Notes: generated from the letters alone by a model not told the origin. 19,159 bases of DNA from an uncultured Bacilli bacterium (GCA_947591175.1 CANQDB010000012.1:1-19159); one strand, 5' to 3'. Shown: positions 6,121 to 13,931, numbered from the stretch's first letter. Made by a program: numbers and translations.

Positions 6121-9100
6121 TTATTTACGTTCGACATCGAGATAGACATCTAGTCCATTTAAATTGTAACTATCTTTCAAGTTATCTTTTTCAACTACTT
6201 CTAAAGATAAAGTCTCATCTTTTATCAAGTCGATAAAGTCTTTGATAGCCTCTTTAAATTCATCAGGGCCTTGATAATATAATGTGATTCTATCGGTAAT
6301 TTCGAAATCTTTATTTTTCCGTAACTGTTGAACCTTGCTGATGAGTTCCCGAACGATTCCTTCGTTAATTAGACTTGGCGTTAATGTTGTGTTAAGCACG
6401 ATGAAGTTATTGCCTTCGTGACTAGCATTGAATCCTTCTTTACTAGAGATACGAATTTCGATCATCTCTGGCGTAATTGTCTCTTCTTTATTGGCGACAT
6501 CTAGTTTTATTTCTTTGCCTTGTTCTAACGCTTGCACATCTTCATTCGCTAAATGTTGCACTTTTTCTTGGAACTCTTTCATGTTAGCCCCAAAGATCTT
6601 ACCACAGATTTTAAAGTTAGGACGGACCTCTAAGTTCATATAAAGAGATAAGTCTGAGGCAAATTTAACTTCTTTGACATTTAACTCTTCTTTGATTAAG
6701 TCGATTAAGTCGCCTAACAAAAGCTCATTCTTACCATCTAGGATAACTTCTTGAATTGGTTGACGAACCTTTATTTTAGCGTCTTCTCTCGCATTACGAC
6801 CTAACGAAATTAGACTCCGAACTAAATCCATTCTCTCTTCGATCGCTTCGTCGATTAATTTCTCATCACCCTTTGGGTAATCCGCTAAATGAACGGACTC
6901 TTCATCTGTTAAATCTTGATAAATTTCATCGACTAAGAATGGCGAAATAGGTGCTACCATCTTACAGATACCAACCAACACTTCGTAGGTTACTTGGTAA
7001 ACAGCTTTCTTCGAAGTATCCAAGTCACTTCCCCAGAATCTTCTTCTGTTACGACGAATATACCAGTTCGATAAATCCTCAACGACGAAATCTTGTAACA
7101 AGTGAACTGTTCTATTTAAATCGTATTCGTCCATCGCTTCCGTTACTTTTATAACTAACTTGTTGTATTTTGATAGAAGCCACTTATCGATTTCCTCTAA
7201 GTCTTTGTATTCAACTTTGAATTCTCTTGGATCAACTCCATCGGTATTGGCATACATTTGGAAGAAAGTATAAGTGTTCTTTAGAGTATTGAAGAATTTA
7301 GATTGAACTTCCTTGATGCCATCTTCGTCGAATTTCAAAGGTGTCCAGACAGGTGAAACATAAAGCATGTACCATCTAGTAGCATCTGCCCCATAAGTAT
7401 TTAAAATACCAAATGGATCGACGGCATTACCTTTCGACTTATGCATCTTTTGTCCATACTTATCCAAAAGTAAATCGTTAACTAGCACATTTTTATAAGG
7501 ACTGCAACCCTTTAAGAAAGTTGAAATAACGATTAACGAATAGAACCAACCACGAGTTTGATCGATTCCTTCACTAATGAAGTCGGCCGGGAATTGTTTA
7601 TCAAACAATTCTTTGTTTTCAAATGGATAGTGGTATTGGGCAAAAGGCATACTTCCAGAATCAAACCAACAGTCGATAACGTCCTTGACACGAGTCATCT
7701 CTTTACCACATTTTGGACATTTGATGTGTACTTCATCGACATATGGACGATGGAGTTCGATTGTTTCATCGATATCTTCGATAGCTCTTTCAACTAGTTC
7801 TTTTCTCGAACCAATCATCTCATCGTATCCACATTCGCATCTCCACAAAGGAATTGGTGTACCCCAGTAACGGTTTCTCGAAATTGCCCAATCGTTCATA
7901 TTTTCAAGCCAGTTACCAAAACGTTTTTCCCCAACGTAAGATGGATACCAGTGAACTTTATTGTTACTTTCGATAATCTTATCTTTTAAAGCCGTCGTCT
8001 TAATATATAAACTTGGTTTTGAATAGTAGACAAGTGGCGTCTTACATCTCCAACAATGTGGGTAGTTATGTACAATCTTTTGTTTCTTGAAAAGTTTATC
8101 TTCACTTGCTAAATACTTGATGATTTCAACTTCTAGTTCCGGATCGACTACAAGTCTTCCCTTCCATGGACCTTCCGTATAACATCCATCTTCGCCAACT
8201 GGATTAAAGATTGGCAAGTTGTATTTAAGACCAACTTCGTAGTCATCTTGTCCAAAAGCAGGCGCAATATGAACTATTCCAGTTCCATCTTCCATCGTAA
8301 CGTAATCGGCACATACGACATAGAAAGCCTTCTTATTAGTCTTTAAGATCGGTAGATATTGTTCGTATTCCCGGTACTCCAAATCTTTTCCAAGATACGT
8401 TTCAACTACTTCGAAGTCATCTCCTAAAACTTTATTAGCAAGAGCTTTAGCCACGATAAAGTTGTAACCCCTAGAATTACATTTAACGTACTCTTCATTA
8501 GGATTAACACAAGCCGCCACGTTCGATAAAAGAGTCCAAGCAGTTGTCGTCCACACTAGTAAATATGTGTTTTCTTCATCTTTCAACTTAAATGGCACAG
8601 TAACGGAATTAACAGTAATCTCTTTATAACCTTGAGCTACTTCGTGAGAAGCAAGTCCAGTTCCACAACGAGGACAATAATGTAATATTTTTAGGCTATC
8701 ATAAATATAACCCTGGTCAAAGAATTGTTTTAAGATCCACCATTCAGTCTCGATATAGTTATTATCATACGTAATATAAGGATGTTTTAAATCGATAAAT
8801 TGACCCATTTGATCAGTAAAATCCCGGAAAGCCTTCTCATTTCTCCAAACACTTTCGCGACACTTATCGTTAAACTCTTTAATTCCGTACTTTTCGATAT
8901 CGCCTTTACCATTAAAACCAAGTTCTTTTTCAACTTGTACCTCTACTGGCAAACCATGAGTATCCCATCCTACTTTACGAAGTACTTTGTAACCTTGCAT
9001 CGTCTTATACTTACAGAAGGTATCCTTTAAGATTTTGGCTAACATATGGTGTATTCCTGGCATTCCATTAGCCGTAGCAGGTCCATCATAGAAAACAAAG

Positions 9101-9216
9101 TAATCGTTTTTATCACGATTTTCAATTGTCTTCTCTAATAAGTTCTTTTCATTCCATACTTTAGTTCTTTTCTGTTCCTCTGTACTTACCTTTTCTTTAC
9201 TAAGTTCTTTAAACAT
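6121..9216 (-). CDS. ileS: Isoleucyl-tRNA synthetase, type-2-like
   Basis: The 1031-aa enzyme charges tRNA-Ile with isoleucine. The class I signature appears as GPATANGMPGIHHMLAK (residues 45-61, HIGH = GIHH). The KMSKS loop is KMHKSKGN near residue 590. The large editing domain lies between them (about 200-400), followed by the anticodon-binding helices. Cysteine pairs occur at YCPRCG and HCWRC. The HIGH and KMSKS forms and the length fit the type 2 IleRS found in clostridia and Thermus, a type often naturally tolerant of mupirocin. That trait is inferred, not shown. I start at the ATG 9214-9216, which follows AAAGGATGAT. A longer reading to 9282 only translates the T-box terminator. Expression is controlled by the Ile T-box at 9235-9455. 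Confidence 0.96.
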   Translation of the reverse strand: MFKELSKEKVSTEEQKRTKVWNEKNLLEKTIENRDKNDYFVFYDGPATANGMPGIHHMLAKILKDTFCKYKTMQGYKVLRKVGWDTHGLPVEVQVEKELGFNGKGDIEKYGIKEFNDKCRESVWRNEKAFRDFTDQMGQFIDLKHPYITYDNNYIETEWWILKQFFDQGYIYDSLKILHYCPRCGTGLASHEVAQGYKEITVNSVTVPFKLKDEENTYLLVWTTTAWTLLSNVAACVNPNEEYVKCNSRGYNFIVAKALANKVLGDDFEVVETYLGKDLEYREYEQYLPILKTNKKAFYVVCADYVTMEDGTGIVHIAPAFGQDDYEVGLKYNLPIFNPVGEDGCYTEGPWKGRLVVDPELEVEIIKYLASEDKLFKKQKIVHNYPHCWRCKTPLVYYSKPSLYIKTTALKDKIIESNNKVHWYPSYVGEKRFGNWLENMNDWAISRNRYWGTPIPLWRCECGYDEMIGSRKELVERAIEDIDETIELHRPYVDEVHIKCPKCGKEMTRVKDVIDCWFDSGSMPFAQYHYPFENKELFDKQFPADFISEGIDQTRGWFYSLIVISTFLKGCSPYKNVLVNDLLLDKYGQKMHKSKGNAVDPFGILNTYGADATRWYMLYVSPVWTPLKFDEDGIKEVQSKFFNTLKNTYTFFQMYANTDGVDPREFKVEYKDLEEIDKWLLSKYNKLVIKVTEAMDEYDLNRTVHLLQDFVVEDLSNWYIRRNRRRFWGSDLDTSKKAVYQVTYEVLVGICKMVAPISPFLVDEIYQDLTDEESVHLADYPKGDEKLIDEAIEERMDLVRSLISLGRNAREDAKIKVRQPIQEVILDGKNELLLGDLIDLIKEELNVKEVKFASDLSLYMNLEVRPNFKICGKIFGANMKEFQEKVQHLANEDVQALEQGKEIKLDVANKEETITPEMIEIRISSKEGFNASHEGNNFIVLNTTLTPSLINEGIVRELISKVQQLRKNKDFEITDRITLYYQGPDEFKEAIKDFIDLIKDETLSLEVVEKDNLKDSYNLNGLDVYLDVERK

Positions 9217-9234
9217 TCTTATCATCCTTTCAGA

Positions 9235-9455
9235 AAAATAAAAAGATTCCTCATCCCTAAGGACGAAGAATCGTGGTACCACCTTATTTTTTTCTTATCA
9301 TGTCTTTAACGGAAACGACCCGGTTTTATCTTATCCATAAAACACAAACTTGAAAGTGATCTTAAGTTAAGGTTTCTTTATCTTCTTTGCACCAGTCGAA
9401 GACTCTCTAGAAAGGCTTTTTAACTTACGTCTTTCGCTCTTGTTTTTTTACTTTT
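9235..9455 (-). promoter_or_regulatory. T-box riboswitch leader of ileS (Ile specifier ATC)
   Basis: Uncharged tRNA-Ile binding would allow read-through into ileS. The T-box sequence AAGGTGGTACCACG is at 9285-9272. Its TGGT would pair with an ACCA tRNA end. A 12-bp terminator stem with two G-U pairs (9272-9261 with 9256-9245, loop TTAG) is followed by TTTTTATTTTT. Stem I base: GAAAG pairs with CTTTC. Above it TAAGTTAA pairs with TTAACTTA. Between these helices the loop presents ATC (9360-9358) followed by A, an isoleucine codon. AGAGAGTCTTCGACTGGTGC resembles the distal stem I. Confidence 0.9.
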
Positions 9456-9457
9456 CT

Positions 9458-9486
9458 AATATATCACGAGAAATAAAACTTGGCAA
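9458..9486 (-). promoter_or_regulatory. Promoter of the ileS T-box transcript
   Basis: On the minus strand the -35 is TTGCCA (9486-9481), the spacer is 17 nt, and the -10 is TATATT (9463-9458). It lies about 20 bp after the stop of the antitoxin-like gene, so ileS is an independent unit. Confidence 0.75.
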
Positions 9487-9505
9487 GCATTTTTATCCAT
9501 TAAAA

Positions 9506-9703
9506 TTAATCATCCAATATAACCTTCAGCATTTCATTAACGTTATTATAACCTTGTCTTTTTCCTTTCCTTACTTCTTGGATAATCTTTTCTCCCTCTT
9601 CTAAAGAAGCCAATAATTCTTTACTAGGTTTAAGGTTAGGTGTTTTAAAAGATAATCTATCGTTCTTATTACCTTTTTTTATAGAATTTGTCGATTCTTT
9701 CAT
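9506..9703 (-). CDS. Lone antitoxin-like small protein (RelB/DinJ-like C-terminus)
   Basis: The 65-aa product has a basic, polar N-terminal third and a helical C-terminus, KPSKELLASLEEGEKIIQEV (about 26-45) followed by a GYNNVNEMLKVILDD ending. That C-terminal pattern recalls RelB/DinJ-type antitoxins and other small antitoxins, where it wraps the toxin. No RelE/YafQ-like toxin is next to it: downstream is the ileS T-box and upstream is a GNAT gene. I chose ATG 9703 because AGAGGTG lies 9 nt upstream. An earlier ATG at 9721 would place that site inside the gene and has none of its own. A TATAAT at 9738-9733 may be its promoter, without a clear -35. Function is uncertain. Confidence 0.6.
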   Translation of the reverse strand: MKESTNSIKKGNKNDRLSFKTPNLKPSKELLASLEEGEKIIQEVRKGKRQGYNNVNEMLKVILDD

Positions 9704-9757
9704 ATATAAAACACCTCTCATTTTTTTAAACCATTATAAACAATATTTTATAGACTA

Positions 9758-10288
9758 CTACAACTTTATCCAGTAACGTCTAGTTAAAATTTCTTCACCA
9801 TCGATAACATTTTTAACTTTGTTTTCTAACACTCCACCATTATGCTCGATAATTTTTATAGAACCAATATTATCATCGTCACAGGTAACTAAAACCTTAT
9901 CAGTTAAGCCTATTTCTCTTGCTTTTTGTAAACCTAGTTCTAAAGCTTTAGTTCCATAACCTTTTCGAAAGTATTTTGGATTAATACCATAACCGATATG
10001 ACCACCATAATTTAGAAGTCTAGGTGTTAGTTCTACTCTGATACTTATTCTTCCAATAAATTTTTCATCGTCCACGATAAAATAATCATATGATGGAACA
10101 TATCCTTGTGGCAACTTTGATACATCTTTACTATCTTTAAATTTTTGTACAATATCCACTTCATCCGGATTCATAAACATTAAATCGTGTTTTTTAATTT
10201 CACCTTGCTCTACCTTTTGGAGAGACTCAAGATAGGCTTCCTTGTATAGAGGAAGATATTTTTCTTCGGCTTCTATTAGTTTTACCAT
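9758..10288 (-). CDS. GNAT-family N-acetyltransferase (copy 1)
   Basis: The 176-aa protein fits the GNAT fold that transfers acetyl from acetyl-CoA to an amine. The core reads FIGRISIRVELTPRLLNYGG, then HIGYGINPKYFRKGYGTKAL, with the pyrophosphate loop at FRKGYG (107-112). It is followed by VTCDDDNIGSIKIIEHNGG, typical of motif B. The substrate cannot be predicted. GGGAGT before ATG 10288 supports the start. It lies 12 bp after the DUF402 gene, so the two are probably cotranscribed. It resembles the GNAT at 12059-12652 over the same core, which suggests duplication or common recruitment into this accessory block. Confidence 0.88.
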   Translation of the reverse strand: MVKLIEAEEKYLPLYKEAYLESLQKVEQGEIKKHDLMFMNPDEVDIVQKFKDSKDVSKLPQGYVPSYDYFIVDDEKFIGRISIRVELTPRLLNYGGHIGYGINPKYFRKGYGTKALELGLQKAREIGLTDKVLVTCDDDNIGSIKIIEHNGGVLENKVKNVIDGEEILTRRYWIKL

Positions 10289-10300
10289 TATTTTACTCCC

Positions 10301-10840
10301 TTAAACTTTTAATTTTTGATAATAATAATCTATAAATTCATAATACTTACCTTTATTTTTAGAATATTTTTTTACTATATCACTTGCTGTCTTATAAGCT
10401 AACTCATATTCTTCTTGCGTTATTAATTTTTCTTCTAAAGCCTTAAAAAGTTCATCTTCATCTAAAAGAGACGCTTCAGTTCTTTTAGGAATAGCAACAT
10501 CTAATTTCATATCGATAAAAAATGGGTCATCTTCATTTACAAAATTATTTTCTTTAGTAATATCGAAATAACTCTCAATTATATTTTCATCGTCATCATA
10601 CATGACCGTAAGCCACCAATTTTCATTTTTAGGTGCAAATTGTAACCATCTATAACTTTTATCTAAAATCCTAACTTTACCGATCGGTGAAGGTACAATT
10701 AGAGGAGCATTTATATCAATAATCTTTAAAAGACAAACTGTTCCTTTAAATATTTCAGTATCTACTTTTAAAATATTAACTTCCTTTTTAGTAATTCGCT
10801 CCATTTCACTTCTTTGTAAACTCTTAATACCTAATTCCAC
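10301..10840 (-). CDS. DUF402 protein (nucleoside phosphatase-like)
   Basis: The product is 179 aa. The DUF402 pattern is clear: RWLQFAPKNENWWLTVMYDD (about 64-83), then SYFDITKENNF, then DDPFFIDMKLDVAIP, then LLDEDELFKAL and an acidic helical tail with ITQEEYELAYKTA. Characterised DUF402 proteins hydrolyse nucleoside di- or triphosphates or cytidylyl intermediates using aspartates in these blocks. That activity is expected here but not shown. The start is a GTG at 10840, preceded by GAGATGAT, a near match to the consensus ribosome site. An internal ATG at 10804 is the main alternative, but its upstream AAGTGA is too close. Only 13 bp follow the 53-aa gene, so they share a transcript. Confidence 0.85.
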   Translation of the reverse strand: MELGIKSLQRSEMERITKKEVNILKVDTEIFKGTVCLLKIIDINAPLIVPSPIGKVRILDKSYRWLQFAPKNENWWLTVMYDDDENIIESYFDITKENNFVNEDDPFFIDMKLDVAIPKRTEASLLDEDELFKALEEKLITQEEYELAYKTASDIVKKYSKNKGKYYEFIDYYYQKLKV

Positions 10841-10853
10841 AATTAATCATCTC

Positions 10854-11015
10854 TTATTCATTCATTGCTGCTTCAAGTTGTTGAAGAATTAAAAGTTTAT
10901 TTAGAATGTCTAATTTTATTTTTTTATTTATTGATTTGATATTTTTTATCTCTTCTTCTAAATCTTTTATTTGAATATCTAAATCATTTAAAACTTTTAT
11001 ATTATTTTCTACCAT
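10854..11015 (-). CDS. 53-aa coiled-coil protein overlapping the alpha-CTD-like gene
   Basis: This short gene runs from ATG 11013-11015 to TAA 10854-10856. It overlaps the last 14 nt of the upstream alpha-CTD-like gene in another frame, and GAGGGATC lies 5 nt before its ATG, a layout typical of translational coupling. The product starts MVENNIKVLNDLDIQIKDLE and continues as a Lys/Glu/Ile/Leu-rich helix with hydrophobic residues at heptad-like spacing, ending LQQLEAAMNE. It has no signal or membrane segment and matches no family I know. It may pair with the coiled-coil tail of its upstream neighbour. Confidence 0.72.
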   Translation of the reverse strand: MVENNIKVLNDLDIQIKDLEEEIKNIKSINKKIKLDILNKLLILQQLEAAMNE

Positions 11016-12006
11016 AATTTGATCCCTCTTCATTTTGTTGAGAAGATAATAATGCTACTCTAGCAGCTATTTCTTCATCCAACTTTTGTTCCCTTAAAAT
11101 TAAATTATTTCTTTCTGCTACCAATTTGTCATACTCAGATAATAGTTTTTCTTTATTATCAATTCTTTTGCTAATACTGAGATTTTCTTCTCTAATCTTA
11201 TTAATATTTTCTTCTGTTGGTCTAATTGCAACTGGAGTACCCGTTGGCAATACAACTGGAGCTCCAAGTTGAATGTTTTTAGCTTGAAGTGCCGTCGCTA
11301 GTTTTTTTCTTTTAACATCACCCATACCAATTATTTCGTAAACGTCTAAACCGCATTTTACTAAATCATCGATAGTATAAATACCATTTCTATATAGCAA
11401 TGCACTTGTTCTAGTATCGAGTTCCAAAGTATCTCCTACCATAGGTATTCCCTTAGCTTTAAAACTATCTTTTATCTCTCGCATCGTTATCTCTTCATTT
11501 GGTAATGAAAAACCTAAAGAATGGATGTAATTTTTTAACTCAACAAGTGGTCCTTCACCAAAGTTTCTCATATGTAAAATCACTTCATAATCCGTCGTCA
11601 ATAAATCGCCAAAGTAAGTTATGCAAGTATTTTTAGCTATAGTAGTTTTCACATGAGGAGATAAATCGAGATTATTAATTGGTATCATAGCAATCTCATC
11701 ACTAATTCCAGCATTTTCCCATCTTAAATGGTCATCGTTAAAAAATAAGCCCATGCCCATTATAACTTTACGAATTGATGAGTATCTAGCTTCATATGGG
11801 ACTCGTAAAGTTGCCTCATGTATAAAGTCAGTATCTGTTGCTAGTAATTGACCTAATGTCTGAATACCTATTTTAGTTAATACTTCAATTGATTTTTCAT
11901 GCATTCCCTTGTCAGCCAACTTTTCTATTGGCATTTGTTTCATTTCTTCAGTTAATTCAACCATATTTGAATAAACTATTTTCGTTTCATTCTCTTGTGT
12001 TTCCAT
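11002..12006 (-). CDS. Protein with three RNA-polymerase alpha-CTD-like helix-hairpin-helix domains and a coiled coil
   Basis: The 334-aa protein holds three units resembling the C-terminal domain of RNA polymerase alpha, a helix-hairpin-helix domain that binds DNA and activators. Unit 1 (about 26-90) reads IEKLADKGMHEKSIEVLTKI, then GIQTLGQLL. Unit 2 (109-168) is closest, with INNLDLSPHVKTTIAKN, FGDLLTTDYEVILHMRNFG and LKNYIHSLGFSL. Unit 3 (188-246) has LELDTRTSALLYRNGIYTID and IIGMG. A Pro-rich link (248-264) leads to a charged coiled coil (about 265-325). There is no polymerase-assembly N-terminal domain, so this is not RpoA. A DNA- or transcription-associated adaptor is a reasonable inference. 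AGAGGTGGAT before ATG 12006 supports the start. It heads a tight series with the 53-aa, DUF402 and GNAT genes. Confidence 0.85.
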   Translation of the reverse strand: METQENETKIVYSNMVELTEEMKQMPIEKLADKGMHEKSIEVLTKIGIQTLGQLLATDTDFIHEATLRVPYEARYSSIRKVIMGMGLFFNDDHLRWENAGISDEIAMIPINNLDLSPHVKTTIAKNTCITYFGDLLTTDYEVILHMRNFGEGPLVELKNYIHSLGFSLPNEEITMREIKDSFKAKGIPMVGDTLELDTRTSALLYRNGIYTIDDLVKCGLDVYEIIGMGDVKRKKLATALQAKNIQLGAPVVLPTGTPVAIRPTEENINKIREENLSISKRIDNKEKLLSEYDKLVAERNNLILREQKLDEEIAARVALLSSQQNEEGSNYGRK

Positions 12007-12058
12007 AATCCACCTCTCTACTTATTGTATACTTTTTCACAATATAATAAAATAATTT

Positions 12059-12652
12059 TTAACTATGATTTTTTTCTTTACTTATCATTGCTTCATAAAT
12101 ATCTTTATTCTTTTCAATAGAATCATTTACATCGATAACATAATATTGAAAAACGCAATGTTCATTATCATCATAACATTCTTTTTGCAATTTTCCACCC
12201 AAAGCTTGCATAGTTTTAGCTGAACCCAAATTTTCTTTGTTACAATCTAGAAGAGCTTGCTCTATGCCATGTTCTTGACAACAAAGTAAAGCCAAATAAA
12301 GATTTACTTTGTTATAACCTTTGCGTCTTTCCGTAGGCCTTATACTATAGGCGATATGCCCACCTCTTTTTTTCAAGCGGTCATTTAAAGCCAATCTAAT
12401 ATTTGCCATTCCTACTATTCTATTATCACTTTCTCTTACTAAAAAGTAAGTTTCCGAAGGTGCCCTTTCTTCACTTAGAATACTCTTTCTGTCATCTTCG
12501 AGTTTTTCTAACCAGCCATCGTAATTATCTAAAAATCGATATAATCCTCCAACACCATTTATTTTGGAATTGTATTCATAAAATTCATTGATATAATCAA
12601 TGGCCTGTTGTTCATATTCCTTAGTTGGAATAACATGCTTTAATTTATCCAC
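12059..12652 (-). CDS. GNAT-family N-acetyltransferase (copy 2)
   Basis: The 197-aa protein shares its core with the GNAT at 9758-10288: IVGMANIRLALNDRLKKRGG, then HIAYSIRPTERRKGYNKVNL, then LLDCNKENLGSAKTMQALGG. The acetyl-CoA loop reads RRKGYN (109-114), where most members have G or A in place of N114. It may still be active, because this position varies. The C-terminus is longer and ends in a charged helix. The start is GTG 12652, preceded by AGAGGTGG at good distance. It follows the GH25 gene by 33 bp, with a TATAAT in the gap, and precedes the alpha-CTD-like gene by 52 bp. The substrate is unknown. Confidence 0.86.
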   Translation of the reverse strand: MDKLKHVIPTKEYEQQAIDYINEFYEYNSKINGVGGLYRFLDNYDGWLEKLEDDRKSILSEERAPSETYFLVRESDNRIVGMANIRLALNDRLKKRGGHIAYSIRPTERRKGYNKVNLYLALLCCQEHGIEQALLDCNKENLGSAKTMQALGGKLQKECYDDNEHCVFQYYVIDVNDSIEKNKDIYEAMISKEKNHS

Positions 12653-12669
12653 AATACCACCTCTATATA

Positions 12670-12699
12670 ATTATAAACCAATATTCTAACGATAGTAAA
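12670..12699 (-). promoter_or_regulatory. Possible promoter before GNAT copy 2
   Basis: A perfect -10 TATAAT (12675-12670) has TTTACT (12699-12694) 18 nt upstream as a partial -35. The transcript would start almost at the ribosome site, so support is moderate. Confidence 0.35.
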
Positions 12700-13891
12700 T
12701 ATCAATATCGACATCTCCATCAATTCCTGGGACTCTTCCTGTATCCGTAAATTGCCAGTATTGGTAATTTCCTTCATAATCCGTTTTTTCGGTATAATGA
12801 GCAAGCCATGTTGGATAGTCTAGATACTTCCAAACTTTTTGCAAATAGTTTTTACTAGCGTATACCATAGGGCGATAACCTTTACTCTTTACTTCTTGTA
12901 AGAAGGTATCGGCTATCTCATTTAAATTATAAAGACTTATGTTAAACGAATTAAAGTAAGAGTAACATTCCCAGTCAAAGACGATTGGTAGGTCTAGTTC
13001 CTCGCCTTCTAATTGTTCGATAACCCAGTCTGCTTGAGCTTTGGCATCCTCTTTTGTTCCGGCATAAGTGTAATAGTAAACTCCGACCTTTACACCAGCC
13101 TTTTTAGCATTTTCGATATTCTTTTTAAAATACGTATCGATTGTGGAGTCTAGATTAGGTCCTTTTTGGGTACCTATTCTAAGGAAAGCAAAGGTTACTC
13201 CTGCTTCTTTTACTTTATTCCAATCGATATTACCTTGCCACTTCGAAACATCGATTCCAATCTCACTATTATCACTTAAATATTTACTTTTAGCGTCATC
13301 TAAAGAAATAGAACTCTTGGTAGTTGTATCGTACTTTTCGGCGACCTTTAACGTAAATGGTTCTCTTGCTTCATTGCCACTAGAATCCTTTGCATAATAA
13401 ACTACATCATATGAACCCAACTTATTTAAATCGTATTCTCCTTGAATTTCACAGAGTGGATCAGGATCATAATTATCGGCACACATAATAAGTTCATCTA
13501 GACCACGACTACTTCCTTTAATAAAAGTATAAGTCTTACCAACACCAATTAAGGGTTCCTCTAAATCTTTAACAGTTACCTTAAAAGTAGTTTTATACTT
13601 TTTACCATTTGCGTCTTCATAATGTAATACCTCTTCATGTTCTCCTAACTGGGTTGTATCGATTTCGTAATCTTCAATAACTCCGCCCTCTTCGATTGAA
13701 ACAAAAGATGACGCCATGGCCTTTTCGTACACTCCTACTTCCATTGATTCATTCCAATGTAAAATAGGATCATCTACTGGATTTTCCTCTTCTAATTCTT
13801 CTTTTTTAGGAAACAAAAAAGCTCCTGCCACTCCAAGACAAACTCCAAGTCCAATTAAAAGAACAATTAAAATTACCTTTTTCTTATCCAT
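12686..13891 (-). CDS. Membrane-anchored GH25 lysozyme (muramidase)
   Basis: The 401-aa protein probably cuts the glycan strand of peptidoglycan outside the cell. It has a short cytoplasmic Lys stretch, one transmembrane segment (about 6-27), an acidic link, two immunoglobulin-like repeats of DUF5011 character (about 47-107 and 112-183, the second with LGSYDVVYYAKDSSGNEA), and a GH25 barrel (about 210-401). The barrel shows IGIDVSKWQG (D214), LPIVFDWECY with the D306-x-E308 catalytic pair, and a YWQFTDTGRVPGIDGDVDID ending. The active site is complete. There is no LPXTG motif, so anchoring is by the N-terminus. AAGGGTGG precedes ATG 13891. It follows divIVA across a terminator. Confidence 0.93.
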   Translation of the reverse strand: MDKKKVILIVLLIGLGVCLGVAGAFLFPKKEELEEENPVDDPILHWNESMEVGVYEKAMASSFVSIEEGGVIEDYEIDTTQLGEHEEVLHYEDANGKKYKTTFKVTVKDLEEPLIGVGKTYTFIKGSSRGLDELIMCADNYDPDPLCEIQGEYDLNKLGSYDVVYYAKDSSGNEAREPFTLKVAEKYDTTTKSSISLDDAKSKYLSDNSEIGIDVSKWQGNIDWNKVKEAGVTFAFLRIGTQKGPNLDSTIDTYFKKNIENAKKAGVKVGVYYYTYAGTKEDAKAQADWVIEQLEGEELDLPIVFDWECYSYFNSFNISLYNLNEIADTFLQEVKSKGYRPMVYASKNYLQKVWKYLDYPTWLAHYTEKTDYEGNYQYWQFTDTGRVPGIDGDVDIDIYYR

Positions 13892-13903
13892 AAGACCACC
13901 CTT

Positions 13904-13931
13904 TAAAAAAGAAAAGATGATACCTCATCCT
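13904..13931 (-). terminator. Terminator after divIVA
   Basis: On the minus strand AGGATGA (13931-13925) pairs with TCATCTT (13920-13914) with one G-U pair, around a GGTA loop, followed by TTTCTTTTTT. The stem begins in the divIVA stop codon. It separates the division genes from the accessory block. Confidence 0.65.

Noticed and set aside
7558..7870. Plus-strand frames inside ileS
   Set aside because: They lie fully within a long conserved gene on the other strand and look like no protein family.
9217..9282. N-terminal extension of IleRS
   Set aside because: The 22 extra residues translate the T-box sequence and terminator. The ATG at 9216 has AAAGGAT upstream and gives the normal N-terminus.
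9506..10288. GNAT toxin plus antitoxin pair (TacT-like)
   Set aside because: TacT-type toxins are shorter and pair with ribbon-helix-helix DUF1778 antitoxins usually encoded upstream. Here the GNAT is of another subfamily with a duplicate nearby, and the small protein is not of that antitoxin type.
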